A stretch of DNA of 64,000 nt, taken from assembly GCA_030824275.1 (NCBI GenBank), contig JAVBXY010000003.1, positions 186,001 to 250,000 of the forward strand. Direction: 5' to 3'. The notes under the pieces were generated by a model. It had not been told where the DNA came from. It saw only the letters and a list, made by a program, of their open reading frames with translations, and did not search any database. Shown here piece after piece: positions 18,451-26,594 of the stretch. A program made the position numbers and the translations under genes. This DNA comes from Rhodocyclaceae bacterium. Its GTDB lineage: Bacteria; Pseudomonadota; Gammaproteobacteria; Burkholderiales; Rhodocyclaceae. Numbering within the stretch: position 1 is the stretch's first letter; every line of letters starts with the position of its first letter.

Positions 18451-19472
18451 TGGATAGCGCCGATCTTCTGCCTCTGGCCACCCGCGCCAGCCACCTCGCG
18501 GCGGCGATGGCAGCCGCTCCCGATACGGCGACTCTGGTCACCTGCGCCACCGAGGCGCGGGAACTGGCCATGGCCTACGTCGAGGACGACGCCAGCGCCG
18601 CCCAGGTGACCCGTTTGCTGTCGAAGCTCAACGACCGCATCGTGCTGCGCGTGCTGGCCCTGCGCGGGCCAGGCTTCCGTCTGCCGCCGGCCGGTTGGTG
18701 CTGGCTGGGCCTCGGTTCCGAAGGGCGATTGGAGCAGACTTTCACCACCGACCAGGACAACGGTCTGTTGTTTTCCGCCAGTAGCGCGGCCGAGGCCCGC
18801 GATCTGCGCGAGCGCTTTCTGCCCTTCGCCCGTGCGGTCAATGAGGATCTTGCTGCCTGCGGTTTTGCCCTCTGCAAAGGCGAGATCATGGCTGGCAATC
18901 TGCGCTGGTGTCTGTCGCAAGCCGAGTGGCGCGAGCACTTCATCGCCTGGGTGCGCACGCCGGAACCGGAGGCGCTGCTCAACGCCACGATTTTTTTCGA
19001 CTTCCGGCCTCTGGCCGGCGAAACCGCGCTTGTCGATGCCTTGCGCCAAGAGCTGTTGCTCCTCACGCGGGGCAACGAAATTTTCCTGCGCATGATGACT
19101 GCCAACGCGCTGACTGCCTCGCCGCCTCTCGGCCGCCTGCGGGATTTCGCTACCGACGAGGAGCACATGCTGGACCTGAAGAAATCCGGCTCACGCATCT
19201 TCGTCGATGCGGCCCGCATACTGGCCTTGGGCGCCGGCTGCGCCGCCACCAGCACCGCCGAGCGCTTGGCGACGGCCTTGCAGCCGACGGGTGATAGTGT
19301 GGCCGCAGTCCATGCTTTCCATGCCATCCAGCAGTTTCGCCTCGCCGCTGGTGGCAACCGCATCGATCCGGCGACACTCAACGAGTTCGACCGCCGCATC
19401 CTGCACGCCGCCCTGCAACAGGCGCGCAGCCTGCAACAAGGCCTCAAGGCCCGCTTCCACTTCGATACCTGA
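18450..19472 (+). CDS. DUF294 nucleotidyltransferase-like protein, short form
   Basis: The 340-aa protein has the GlnD-like nucleotidyltransferase signature LGSEGRLEQTFTTDQDNG and the DUF294 C-terminal helical domain (PEPEALLNATIFFDFRPL, LGRLRDF). It lacks the cyclic-nucleotide and CBS domains of the next gene, of whose C-terminal half it is clearly a paralogue, so the pair looks like a tandem duplication. Its ATG overlaps the previous stop (TGATG), indicating coupling. The nucleotidyl acceptor is unknown. Confidence 0.87.
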   Translation: MDSADLLPLATRASHLAAAMAAAPDTATLVTCATEARELAMAYVEDDASAAQVTRLLSKLNDRIVLRVLALRGPGFRLPPAGWCWLGLGSEGRLEQTFTTDQDNGLLFSASSAAEARDLRERFLPFARAVNEDLAACGFALCKGEIMAGNLRWCLSQAEWREHFIAWVRTPEPEALLNATIFFDFRPLAGETALVDALRQELLLLTRGNEIFLRMMTANALTASPPLGRLRDFATDEEHMLDLKKSGSRIFVDAARILALGAGCAATSTAERLATALQPTGDSVAAVHAFHAIQQFRLAAGGNRIDPATLNEFDRRILHAALQQARSLQQGLKARFHFDT

Positions 19473-19487
19473 AACACCGGACCTGCC

Positions 19488-21365
19488 ATGACTTCCGATC
19501 CTCTGCCCTTCCTCAGGACCCATGCGCCTTTCAACGGCATGGGCGCGCTGGCCCTCGACTTTCTCGCCTCCCGGCTGGAGCGGCTGAGTGTCGCCGCCGG
19601 CGCCGTCGTCCTTGCGCCGACGGATTTGCCACCCAGCCTGTACATCATCGACAGCGGCAGCGTCGAGGCGCGCCAGGCCGGCGACACCGCCATGATGGAC
19701 AAGCCGCTGCAAACCCTGGAGGCCGGACAGTGTTTCCCTTTGGGCGCGGTGGCCGCCCAGCGGCCGGCCATCAACGCCTACACGGCGGTCGAAGACACGG
19801 TGCTTTGGCGTCTCGCCAGCGCCGACTTTTTTGCCCTGGTCGACCGCAGCCCCGAGTTCAACCGCTACACCCTCGACCATGTCGCCGGCCTGCTCGACGA
19901 AGCCCGGCGGCAGATCGAGCTTCAGTTCGGCCAACGCAACGCCGAGCAGCAATCGCTGAATGCATCGGTGGGCAGCGTTCAGCGCCAGCCGCCGGCCTGC
20001 GTTGCGCGCGACACCACCATTCGCTCGACTCTGGAGCTGATGGCGCAGCGCAAGGTCGGCTCGGTGGTGGTGACAGATGCCGACGGCAAGGCAGTCGGCA
20101 TCTTCACCCAGTCCGATGTCCTGCGTCGTGTCGTCGTCCCCGCCTATCCCGACAACTCCGCCATCGAGGAAGTGATGACCGGCCCGCCGGCGGTGCTCGA
20201 CAGCCGTGCCACCGCCTACGATGCCATGCTGGCCATGGCCACCCACGGCATCCGCCACCTGGTCATCGTCGACGCCGAGGAGCGCGTCACTGGCGTGATT
20301 TCCGAGCGCGACCTGTTCGCCATGCAGCGCGTCGGTCTGCGCAATATCCGCAAGCTGATCGAGGCCGCCGCCGATATCGCTACCCTGCGCCAGGTCGCTG
20401 TCGATGTTCGTCGCCTGTGCTTCAACATGCAGTCGCAGGGCGTTTCTGCCGAGAAGCTGACCCAGTTCATCTCCGGCCTCAACGACCAGCTGACCCGTCG
20501 CGTCATCGAGATCAACCTTGGCCGGGACGACCTCTTCGGCCTCGACTGGGCCTGGCTGGCCTTTGGCTCCGAAGGGCGGGACGAACAGACCTTCAGCACC
20601 GATCAAGACAATGGCATCATCTTCGTCTGCCCCGACTTCGCCGACCGCGACGAACTCAAGCTGCGCTTTCTCGACTTCGCCCGTGGTGTCAATGAAGACC
20701 TGGCCCAGTGCGGCTTCCCGCTGTGCAAGGGCAACATCATGGCCAGCAATCCCCAGTGGTGCCTGACCCAGGAGGAATGGCAGGAGCGTTTCTCTCAGTG
20801 GATACGCAAGCCGGAACCGGAGGCACTGCTCAATGCCACCATCTTCTTCGACTTCCGTCCGCTGTTCGGCAACGAGGCGCTGGCCAAGGCCCTGCGCAAG
20901 TGGTTGCTCGATCAGACCCGGGGTGCCTCGCTGTTCCTGCGCCTGATGGTGGAAAATGCCCTCAAGTCGCCGCCGCCCCTGGGCATGATCCGCGACTTCA
21001 GCTACGACAACAACACCGAGTTCCCCCATACCATCGACCTGAAGGCCTTCGGTACGCGCCCCTTCGTTGACGTCGCACGCATCCTGGCGCTGGCCAACGG
21101 CGTTCCCCATAGCAGTACCACCGAGCGACTGCGCGGGGTTGTCGCGGCCAACAAAATGGGCGGCGACGACGTCAACGCGGTGATCGAGGGTTTCTATTTC
21201 ATCCAGCAGCTACGTCTGCGCAACCAGCAGGCCGGCGTCGCGCCGGGTGCCGAAAACCGGGTGGACCCGGATAAACTCAACGAACTGGATCGTCAGGTGC
21301 TGAAGGAAGCCTTCCGCCAGGCGAAGAAAATCCAGACCCGACTCCAACTTGAATACCGCCTCTGA
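19488..21365 (+). CDS. cNMP-binding/CBS/DUF294 nucleotidyltransferase, full form
   Basis: The 625-aa protein runs: cyclic-nucleotide-binding-like domain (1-135), two CBS repeats (about 160-285; VGSVVVTDADGKAVGIFTQ, IRHLVIVDAEERVTGVIS), nucleotidyltransferase with GSEGRDEQTFSTDQDNG near residue 360, and DUF294 C-terminal domain. CBS domains commonly sense adenine nucleotides, so the enzyme is probably controlled by energy charge; this is inference. It is last in the sensor operon, 15 bp after its short paralogue. Homologues accompany acetate transporters and DnaQ-like exonucleases in many gammaproteobacteria, but their reaction is not established. An interspersed-repeat copy at 19806-19830 is read as WRLASADF. 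Confidence 0.9.
   Translation: MTSDPLPFLRTHAPFNGMGALALDFLASRLERLSVAAGAVVLAPTDLPPSLYIIDSGSVEARQAGDTAMMDKPLQTLEAGQCFPLGAVAAQRPAINAYTAVEDTVLWRLASADFFALVDRSPEFNRYTLDHVAGLLDEARRQIELQFGQRNAEQQSLNASVGSVQRQPPACVARDTTIRSTLELMAQRKVGSVVVTDADGKAVGIFTQSDVLRRVVVPAYPDNSAIEEVMTGPPAVLDSRATAYDAMLAMATHGIRHLVIVDAEERVTGVISERDLFAMQRVGLRNIRKLIEAAADIATLRQVAVDVRRLCFNMQSQGVSAEKLTQFISGLNDQLTRRVIEINLGRDDLFGLDWAWLAFGSEGRDEQTFSTDQDNGIIFVCPDFADRDELKLRFLDFARGVNEDLAQCGFPLCKGNIMASNPQWCLTQEEWQERFSQWIRKPEPEALLNATIFFDFRPLFGNEALAKALRKWLLDQTRGASLFLRLMVENALKSPPPLGMIRDFSYDNNTEFPHTIDLKAFGTRPFVDVARILALANGVPHSSTTERLRGVVAANKMGGDDVNAVIEGFYFIQQLRLRNQQAGVAPGAENRVDPDKLNELDRQVLKEAFRQAKKIQTRLQLEYRL
19806..19830 (-). repeat. 25-bp interspersed element-like copy in cNMP/CBS gene
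   Basis: 22 of 25 matches, reverse orientation. Read as WRLASADF in the cyclic-nucleotide-binding-like domain, where the surrounding protein pattern (VLWRL...) is family-like, so partial convergence is possible. Confidence 0.5.
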
Positions 21366-21366
21366 C

Positions 21367-22038
21367 ATGACCACTGCCATCGATGCCATCACTGGCCGCC
21401 GCTCCATTCGTGCCTACCTGAACAAGGAAGTCCCCCCCGAACTGATTGCCGAAGTCCTCGAAATCGCCGCCCGTGCGCCCTCCGGCACCAACATTCAGCC
21501 CTGGCGCGTGCATGTGCTCACCGGCGCCACGCTGAAGAAACTGGTGGATCGCGTCTGCGCTGCCTTCGATGCGGGCGATGGCTCGCATCAATCCGAATAC
21601 GCCTATTACCCGGCCAAATTCTTCGAACCTTACCTGGCCCGTCGTCGCAAGGTGGGCTGGGATCTCTACGGCCTGCTCGGCATCCAGAAGGGCGATGCGG
21701 AACGCATGCAGACCCAGCATCGCAAGAACTTCCAGTTCTTCGGTGCGCCGGTCGGCCTGATGTTCAGCATCGACCGCCGCATGGGGCAGGGCAGCTGGCT
21801 CGACTACGGCATGTTCCTGCAAAACGTCATGATCGCCGCCCGCGCCAAGGGCCTCGATACCTGCCCGCAGGCCGCCTGGACCGACTATCACCGCATCATC
21901 GGCGATGAACTGAAATTCGGTGAACAGGAACAGCTTGTCTGCGGCATCGCCCTGGGCTACGCCGATCCCGTCGCCATCGAGAATTCACTGGTGACGGAGC
22001 GGGCGCCGCTGGAGGAGTTCGTCGTCTTTCATGGCTGA
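21367..22038 (+). CDS. nitroreductase-family FMN oxidoreductase
   Basis: The 223-aa protein begins MTTAIDAITGRRSIRAYLNK, with RRSIR and APSGTNIQPWRVHV, the FMN-binding signatures of the nitroreductase family, and GLDTCPQAAW in the C-terminal half. It uses NAD(P)H to reduce nitro compounds or related electrophiles; the true substrate is not known. ATG 21367 is chosen over an in-frame TTG at 21349 that lies within the previous gene. It is 1 bp after that gene and overlaps hslR by 8 bp. Confidence 0.9.
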   Translation: MTTAIDAITGRRSIRAYLNKEVPPELIAEVLEIAARAPSGTNIQPWRVHVLTGATLKKLVDRVCAAFDAGDGSHQSEYAYYPAKFFEPYLARRRKVGWDLYGLLGIQKGDAERMQTQHRKNFQFFGAPVGLMFSIDRRMGQGSWLDYGMFLQNVMIAARAKGLDTCPQAAWTDYHRIIGDELKFGEQEQLVCGIALGYADPVAIENSLVTERAPLEEFVVFHG

Positions 22039-22417
22039 AGGACTCGATGCCCTGCGCCTCGACAAGTGGCTCTGGGCCGCGCGCTTCTTCAAGACCCGCA
22101 GCCTCGCCTCTGCCGCCGTCGACGCCGGCAAGGTGCGCTGGCAGGGCCAGCACGCCAAGCCGGCGCGGGAAGTGAAGATCGGCGACGAACTGGAGATCAG
22201 CATCGGCGAGCAGACCTGGACGGTGATCGTGTGCGGCCTCAACGCCCTGCGTCGTCCGGCGCCGGAAGCACGCCTGCTCTACGAGGAAACGGCGGAAAGC
22301 ATGGCCCGTCGCGAACGGCAGGCGGAATTGCACAAACTGGCACCGACCCCGGGCGCCGGCCTCAGGGGGCGACCGACGAAGAAGGCCGGCCGGCAGATAC
22401 GCGGCTTCGGCGCATAG
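22031..22417 (+). CDS. hslR: S4-domain RNA-binding heat-shock protein Hsp15
   Basis: The 128-aa protein has an N-terminal S4 domain (LRLDKWLWAARFFKTRSLA, AVDAGKVRWQG) and a basic C-terminal tail (RGRPTKKAGRQIRG), the Hsp15 layout. The family binds free 50S subunits that still carry nascent peptidyl-tRNA and helps recycle them after heat shock. The 8-bp overlap with the nitroreductase gene suggests co-expression. Confidence 0.92.
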   Translation: MAEGLDALRLDKWLWAARFFKTRSLASAAVDAGKVRWQGQHAKPAREVKIGDELEISIGEQTWTVIVCGLNALRRPAPEARLLYEETAESMARRERQAELHKLAPTPGAGLRGRPTKKAGRQIRGFGA

Positions 22418-22427
22418 GAGAGACGGA

Positions 22428-23759
22428 ATGGAAATCACGATTGCGCTGCTGGTGGGACTCGCGCTCGGTGGCGGTCTGGCGACCTGGCTGCTGAACGGTC
22501 GCCTGCGCGAGGCGAAAGACGAGCTGACCGTATTGCGCGAAGAAAAGTCGGCGCTGGCGATACGGCAAGCGGGACTCGAAGCCGAACTCTCTGGTGAGCG
22601 TGCCCGTTTCAGCGAGCGTGAGGCGGCACTGAAGGAAGCCCGCGACAGCTTCGCCGACGCCTTCAAGGCCCTTTCCGCCGACGCCCTGGCGAAGAACAAC
22701 CAGTCCTTCCTTGAACTCGCCAAGAGCGCCCTGGAAACCCAGCAGACCGTCGCCAAGTCGGAACTGGAAAAACGCCAGCAGGCCATCGGCGAGCTGGTCG
22801 CGCCGGTGAAGACCACGCTGGAGAAATTCGAGCTGCAAATGCAGGGCATGGAAAAGCAGCGTATCGATGCCTACGCCACGCTCACCGAACAGGTACGTTC
22901 CCTGGCCGACGCCCAAGGCGCGCTGCGTACGGAGACCGGCAACCTGGTCAAGGCCCTGCGCGCGCCGCAGACCCGGGGCCGCTGGGGCGAACTGCAATTG
23001 AAGCGTGTGGTCGAGATGGCCGGCATGCTCGACCACTGCGATTTCGAGGAGCAGGCCAGCACCAACACCGAGGAAGGCCGCCTGCGCCCTGACATGATCA
23101 TCCGGCTGCCCGGCGGCAAGCGTATCGTCGTCGATGCCAAGGCGCCGCTCGCCGCCTACCTGGAAGCTCTGGAAGCGCCGGACGAAGAGGAAAAGAAACG
23201 CAAACTGCTGGATCACGCCCGGCAGGTGCGCGAGCACCTGAAGAAGCTCGGCCAGAAAGCCTACTGGGAACAGTTCCAGCCCTCGCCGGATTTCGTCGTT
23301 CTTTTCCTGCCCGGGGAGATGTTCTACTCCGCCGCGCTGGAGGCCGATCCCTCGCTGATCGAGGCCGGCGTCGACGCCCGCGTGATCCTCGCCACGCCGA
23401 CCACCCTGATCGCCCTGCTGCGCGCCGTTGCCTACGGCTGGACGCAACAGGCGCTGACCGAGAATGCCGAAAAGATCAGCGCCCTGGGCCGTGAGCTGTA
23501 CGAGCGTATTGCCACCGTTGCCGAGCACTGGAGCCGGGTCGGCAAGAACCTCGGCGAAGCCGTCGGCGCCTACAACAAGTCCGTGGCCTCCATGGAAACC
23601 CGCGTCCTCGTTTCCGCCCGCAAGTTCCGCGACCTCAAGGCGGCCAGCGAAGACAAGGAAATCTGCGACCTCAGCCCCATCGAATCGATGCCGCGCAGTG
23701 TGCAGGCGGCGGAGTTGCTGCCATCCGCCGAGTCGTCTGGCGACAGGCTCATCCCATGA
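22428..23759 (+). CDS. rmuC: DNA recombination protein RmuC
   Basis: The 443-aa protein has an N-terminal membrane helix (IALLVGLALGGGLATWLL), a long coiled coil (about 25-150) and the RmuC nuclease-like core (RGRWGELQLKRVVEMAGM, PDMIIRLPGGKRIVVDAKAPL, FVVLFLPGEMFYSAAL). The family limits inversions at short inverted repeats; it resembles PD-(D/E)xK nucleases. GGAGAG lies just before the ATG. The 25-bp element at 22543-22567 is read as KSALAIR in the coiled coil. It is 124 bp before an AddAB-like pair. Confidence 0.95.
   Translation: MEITIALLVGLALGGGLATWLLNGRLREAKDELTVLREEKSALAIRQAGLEAELSGERARFSEREAALKEARDSFADAFKALSADALAKNNQSFLELAKSALETQQTVAKSELEKRQQAIGELVAPVKTTLEKFELQMQGMEKQRIDAYATLTEQVRSLADAQGALRTETGNLVKALRAPQTRGRWGELQLKRVVEMAGMLDHCDFEEQASTNTEEGRLRPDMIIRLPGGKRIVVDAKAPLAAYLEALEAPDEEEKKRKLLDHARQVREHLKKLGQKAYWEQFQPSPDFVVLFLPGEMFYSAALEADPSLIEAGVDARVILATPTTLIALLRAVAYGWTQQALTENAEKISALGRELYERIATVAEHWSRVGKNLGEAVGAYNKSVASMETRVLVSARKFRDLKAASEDKEICDLSPIESMPRSVQAAELLPSAESSGDRLIP
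22543..22567 (+). repeat. 25-bp interspersed element, copy in rmuC
   Basis: 24 of 25 matches. Read in the third forward frame as KSALAIR, in the coiled-coil region. Confidence 0.72.
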
Positions 23760-23805
23760 GCCCCGAGGTCCGCAGAATGTTCTCCATCAACCTGGAGGAA
23801 TTCTC

Positions 23806-23886
23806 ATGTCTGCCGATCTCGCCGTGTTCTACACCACCACTGTCCTTTGCGCCCTCGGCGCCCTGATGTTGCCGCTGGCCGGATGA
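23806..23886 (+). CDS. 26-aa hydrophobic leader-like ORF ahead of the AddB-like gene
   Basis: ATG 23806 is preceded by a strong TGGAGGAATTCTC ribosome-binding region, better than most in the window. The peptide is MSADLAVFYTTTVLCALGAL followed by MLPLAG, mostly hydrophobic. Its stop overlaps the ATG of the AddB-like gene as ATGA, so its main role may be to deliver ribosomes to that start, which has no own Shine-Dalgarno sequence. It could also be a genuine small membrane peptide. Confidence 0.5.
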   Translation: MSADLAVFYTTTVLCALGALMLPLAG

Positions 23887-26594
23887 TCCGCGACGACCTG
23901 CCCCTGCGTCCGCTCGCCGACCTGCCCGGCGGTGCGGCAACCGTCGTGCTCTGCCCCACGGCCCGACTCGCTGGTGGTTTACGCCGTGCCCATGGCGAAG
24001 CCCAGGCGGCGCGCGGCCTTGCAGTGTGGGCGGCGCTGAACGGGGCGACGCCGGCGCAGTGGCTGGATCATCTGGTTTCGTCAGCCCTGCTGCGTGGCGA
24101 AGTGCCGGCGGACGCCATGCCCGGCACTTTCCTTACCTGGCCGCAGGAGCGCTGCCTGTGGGAGCAGGCGATTGCCGCTGATGACGCCATCGATGGCGGT
24201 GAACTCTTCGACCGCACCGGCATGGCGCTGGCGGCGATGGAGGCGGAAAGCCTGCGCGCCGCCTGGCGTCTCGACGTGCCAGCGGCCATGCAGACCGACG
24301 AGTACCGCGCTTTCCTGCGCTGGCGCGAGCGGGAGGCGGAGGCCTGTCGCGCGAGCGGTTGGCGCACGGCGGCGGAGGCCATGGCCTGGCGCATCGAGTG
24401 CGTCGCGCGTGGTGTAGGCGGCCTGCCGGCGCGGGTCGGTATTGCCGGCTTCGTCTCTCCCGATCCCGTGCTCTCGCGTCTTTTGCTGGTGTTGGAAGAG
24501 CGGGGCGTCGAACTGTTCCGCGTAAAAGTCGGCTCTGACGATACGGCAATGCCGGAGGCTCGTGCCTGCATCGACGCCGACGATGAATGTCGCGCGGCGG
24601 CGGCATGGGCGAAGGTGCATTTGTCGGCATCGCCGCAAGCCCGCCTGCGCATCGCCGTCGCCGACTGGCCGGCACGGCGTCGTCTGCTGGAGGCGGCGCT
24701 CGACGCGGCCCTGCATGGCGATGCCGTGGGCGCCGGCTGGGCCTCGCTGGAACGCGCCTGGGCCGTGGCTGGCGGCACACCGCTGGCCGGGGAGCCGGTG
24801 GTGGCGACGGCCTTGAGCCTGCTGCAACTATTCGCCCATCCGCGCCGCATCGCCCAGGCCGATGTCGGTGCGCTGCTGTGCGCTCCCGGCTGGTCGGCGG
24901 ACGTGGTTGAGACCGATGGCCGCGCCCGTCTCGAAGCGGCCCTGCGCGAGCGTCTGCCGCCGGAGTTCTCATTGGATCGCTTGCGCCGCGTCGTGCAGCG
25001 CTTGAGCGTGACGGAGTCCGTGCCGCAACTATCGGCCCATCTCGATGCTCTCGGCGACGCCCAGCGTGCCGCGCCGGGCCGGCAGTTGCCGGGTGCCTGG
25101 GGCAAGGCTTTCGTCACGCTGCTCGACGCCCTTGGCTGGCCGGGCCAGCGCCCGCCATTGCCGGCGGAGCAGGCGGCCGGCGAGCAGTTCCGGGAAGTGC
25201 TGGCGGGACTGACGACGCTGGATGCCGTGCTCGGTCGTATCGATGCTGGCACGGCCTTGCGTCTGGCGCAGCAGAGCGCCCGCGATCTTTCTTTCGCGCC
25301 GCCACGACGCGGTGCGCCCGCGGTGGAGTTGTGCGGCCTAAACGACGCCCTGGCCGGGCCGGTGGATGGCCTTTGGTTGATGGGCATCAACGAAGGCGCC
25401 TGGCCGCCGGCGCCGCGGCCGAACCCGCTTCTGCCCGCCGAATTGCAGCGGCGGGCCGGCATGCCGCAGTCCCGTGCCGACAGCCTCGCCGAGCAGGCTC
25501 GCGAACTGCAAACGCTGTGGTGCGAGGGTGCAAGCGAGATCATATTTTCCTGGGCCGGCAGTGAGGGCGAACGGGCCTTGCGGCCGAGTCCCTTGCTGAC
25601 GGATATGGTGCAGGTCGCGATCCCGGCGATAGACGCGCTACCAGTGGCAGACGAAGAAACATTGGATCGCATCGACGATGCGCGGGCTCCTGCCGTGAGC
25701 GATGGCGAGCGCATCCGCGGCGGCACGGCGCTCTTGCAGGCGCAAGCTGTGTGTCCGGCCTGGGGTTTCTACCAATACCGGCTTGGTGCCGCCGTGCTGC
25801 CAGCGCCGACTTTTGGCCTCGACGCGCGGGCGCGGGGGGGCTTGTTGCATGGCGCGCTGGAGACCTTCTGGAATGGTCGCGGCCTGGGCGATCTGCTGGC
25901 CATGGACGAGACCGCTCGTGCCGAGGCGATTGCCCTCGCAGTGGCCGCATCGCTGGCAGAGTTCGACCGCGAAGCCATCGACCCCTTGCCACCGCGTCTC
26001 GCCTCATTGGAAGGCGAACGCCTGCGGGCGCTGCTGGCGACCTGGCTGGACATGGAGGCGACGCGCGTGAACTTCCGTGTCGCCGCCTGCGAGGAAAAAC
26101 ATGAACTGAATATCGAAGGTCTGCCGGTGCGTGTGGTGGTGGATCGCATCGACACATTGGACGACGGCCGTCTGGTCGTCATCGACTACAAGAGCGGACG
26201 CAATGTTTCCGCCGACAGTTGGGCCGATGCGCGGCCGAGCGAACCGCAGTTACCGATCTACGCCGCGCTGGCCTTCCCCGACAAGGCCGTGGCCGCCGTC
26301 GCCCTGGCCCGCGTCACCAGCGACGATCCGGGCTTCCTTGGCATTGCCGAAAGCGAAGGCCTGCTGCCCGGCGTGAAGTCCCTCGACGGCCAGCGCAAGC
26401 GCTATGCGGAAGATGAATTCCCCGACTGGACCGCCCTGCGGGAGATATGGGCCGAACGCATCGCCGAGCTGGCCCGCGAGGTGAAGCACGGCGTCGCTGC
26501 CGTGGTCTTCGCCGACGAGAAGGACATCGAGTATTGCGAAGTGAAGCCGCTGCTGCGGGTCGCCGAGCGCCGGGCACAGTGGGAGGAGCAATGA
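23883..26594 (+). CDS. AddB-like PD-(D/E)xK nuclease (DNA repair)
   Basis: The 903-aa protein pairs with the helicase-nuclease encoded next. N-terminal region (TVVLCPTARLAGGLRRAHG) resembles the inactive helicase fold of AddB/RecC-type subunits. The C-terminal part holds the RecB-type nuclease: LLHGALETFW, VRVVVDRIDTL and VVIDYKSGRNVS with the catalytic D and K. This matches the proteobacterial family called probable DNA repair protein, which takes the place of RecC or AddB in end resection. No Cys set for a 4Fe-4S cluster is evident. ATG 23883 (MIRDDLPLRPL) overlaps the leader ORF stop. Two interspersed-repeat copies: 24524-24548 (KVGSDDTA) and 25790-25814 (AVLPAPTF). Confidence 0.9.
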   Translation: MIRDDLPLRPLADLPGGAATVVLCPTARLAGGLRRAHGEAQAARGLAVWAALNGATPAQWLDHLVSSALLRGEVPADAMPGTFLTWPQERCLWEQAIAADDAIDGGELFDRTGMALAAMEAESLRAAWRLDVPAAMQTDEYRAFLRWREREAEACRASGWRTAAEAMAWRIECVARGVGGLPARVGIAGFVSPDPVLSRLLLVLEERGVELFRVKVGSDDTAMPEARACIDADDECRAAAAWAKVHLSASPQARLRIAVADWPARRRLLEAALDAALHGDAVGAGWASLERAWAVAGGTPLAGEPVVATALSLLQLFAHPRRIAQADVGALLCAPGWSADVVETDGRARLEAALRERLPPEFSLDRLRRVVQRLSVTESVPQLSAHLDALGDAQRAAPGRQLPGAWGKAFVTLLDALGWPGQRPPLPAEQAAGEQFREVLAGLTTLDAVLGRIDAGTALRLAQQSARDLSFAPPRRGAPAVELCGLNDALAGPVDGLWLMGINEGAWPPAPRPNPLLPAELQRRAGMPQSRADSLAEQARELQTLWCEGASEIIFSWAGSEGERALRPSPLLTDMVQVAIPAIDALPVADEETLDRIDDARAPAVSDGERIRGGTALLQAQAVCPAWGFYQYRLGAAVLPAPTFGLDARARGGLLHGALETFWNGRGLGDLLAMDETARAEAIALAVAASLAEFDREAIDPLPPRLASLEGERLRALLATWLDMEATRVNFRVAACEEKHELNIEGLPVRVVVDRIDTLDDGRLVVIDYKSGRNVSADSWADARPSEPQLPIYAALAFPDKAVAAVALARVTSDDPGFLGIAESEGLLPGVKSLDGQRKRYAEDEFPDWTALREIWAERIAELAREVKHGVAAVVFADEKDIEYCEVKPLLRVAERRAQWEEQ
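24524..24548 (+). repeat. 25-bp interspersed element, copy 1 in AddB-like gene
   Basis: 22 of 25 matches; read as KVGSDDTA. Confidence 0.6.
25790..25814 (-). repeat. 25-bp interspersed element, copy 2 in AddB-like gene
   Basis: 22 of 25 matches, reverse orientation; read as AVLPAPTF just before the nuclease domain. Confidence 0.6.

Noticed and set aside
23756..23866. Second short frame starting at the rmuC stop (ATGA overlap)
   Set aside because: No ribosome-binding site, and it overlaps the better-supported 26-codon ORF in another frame.
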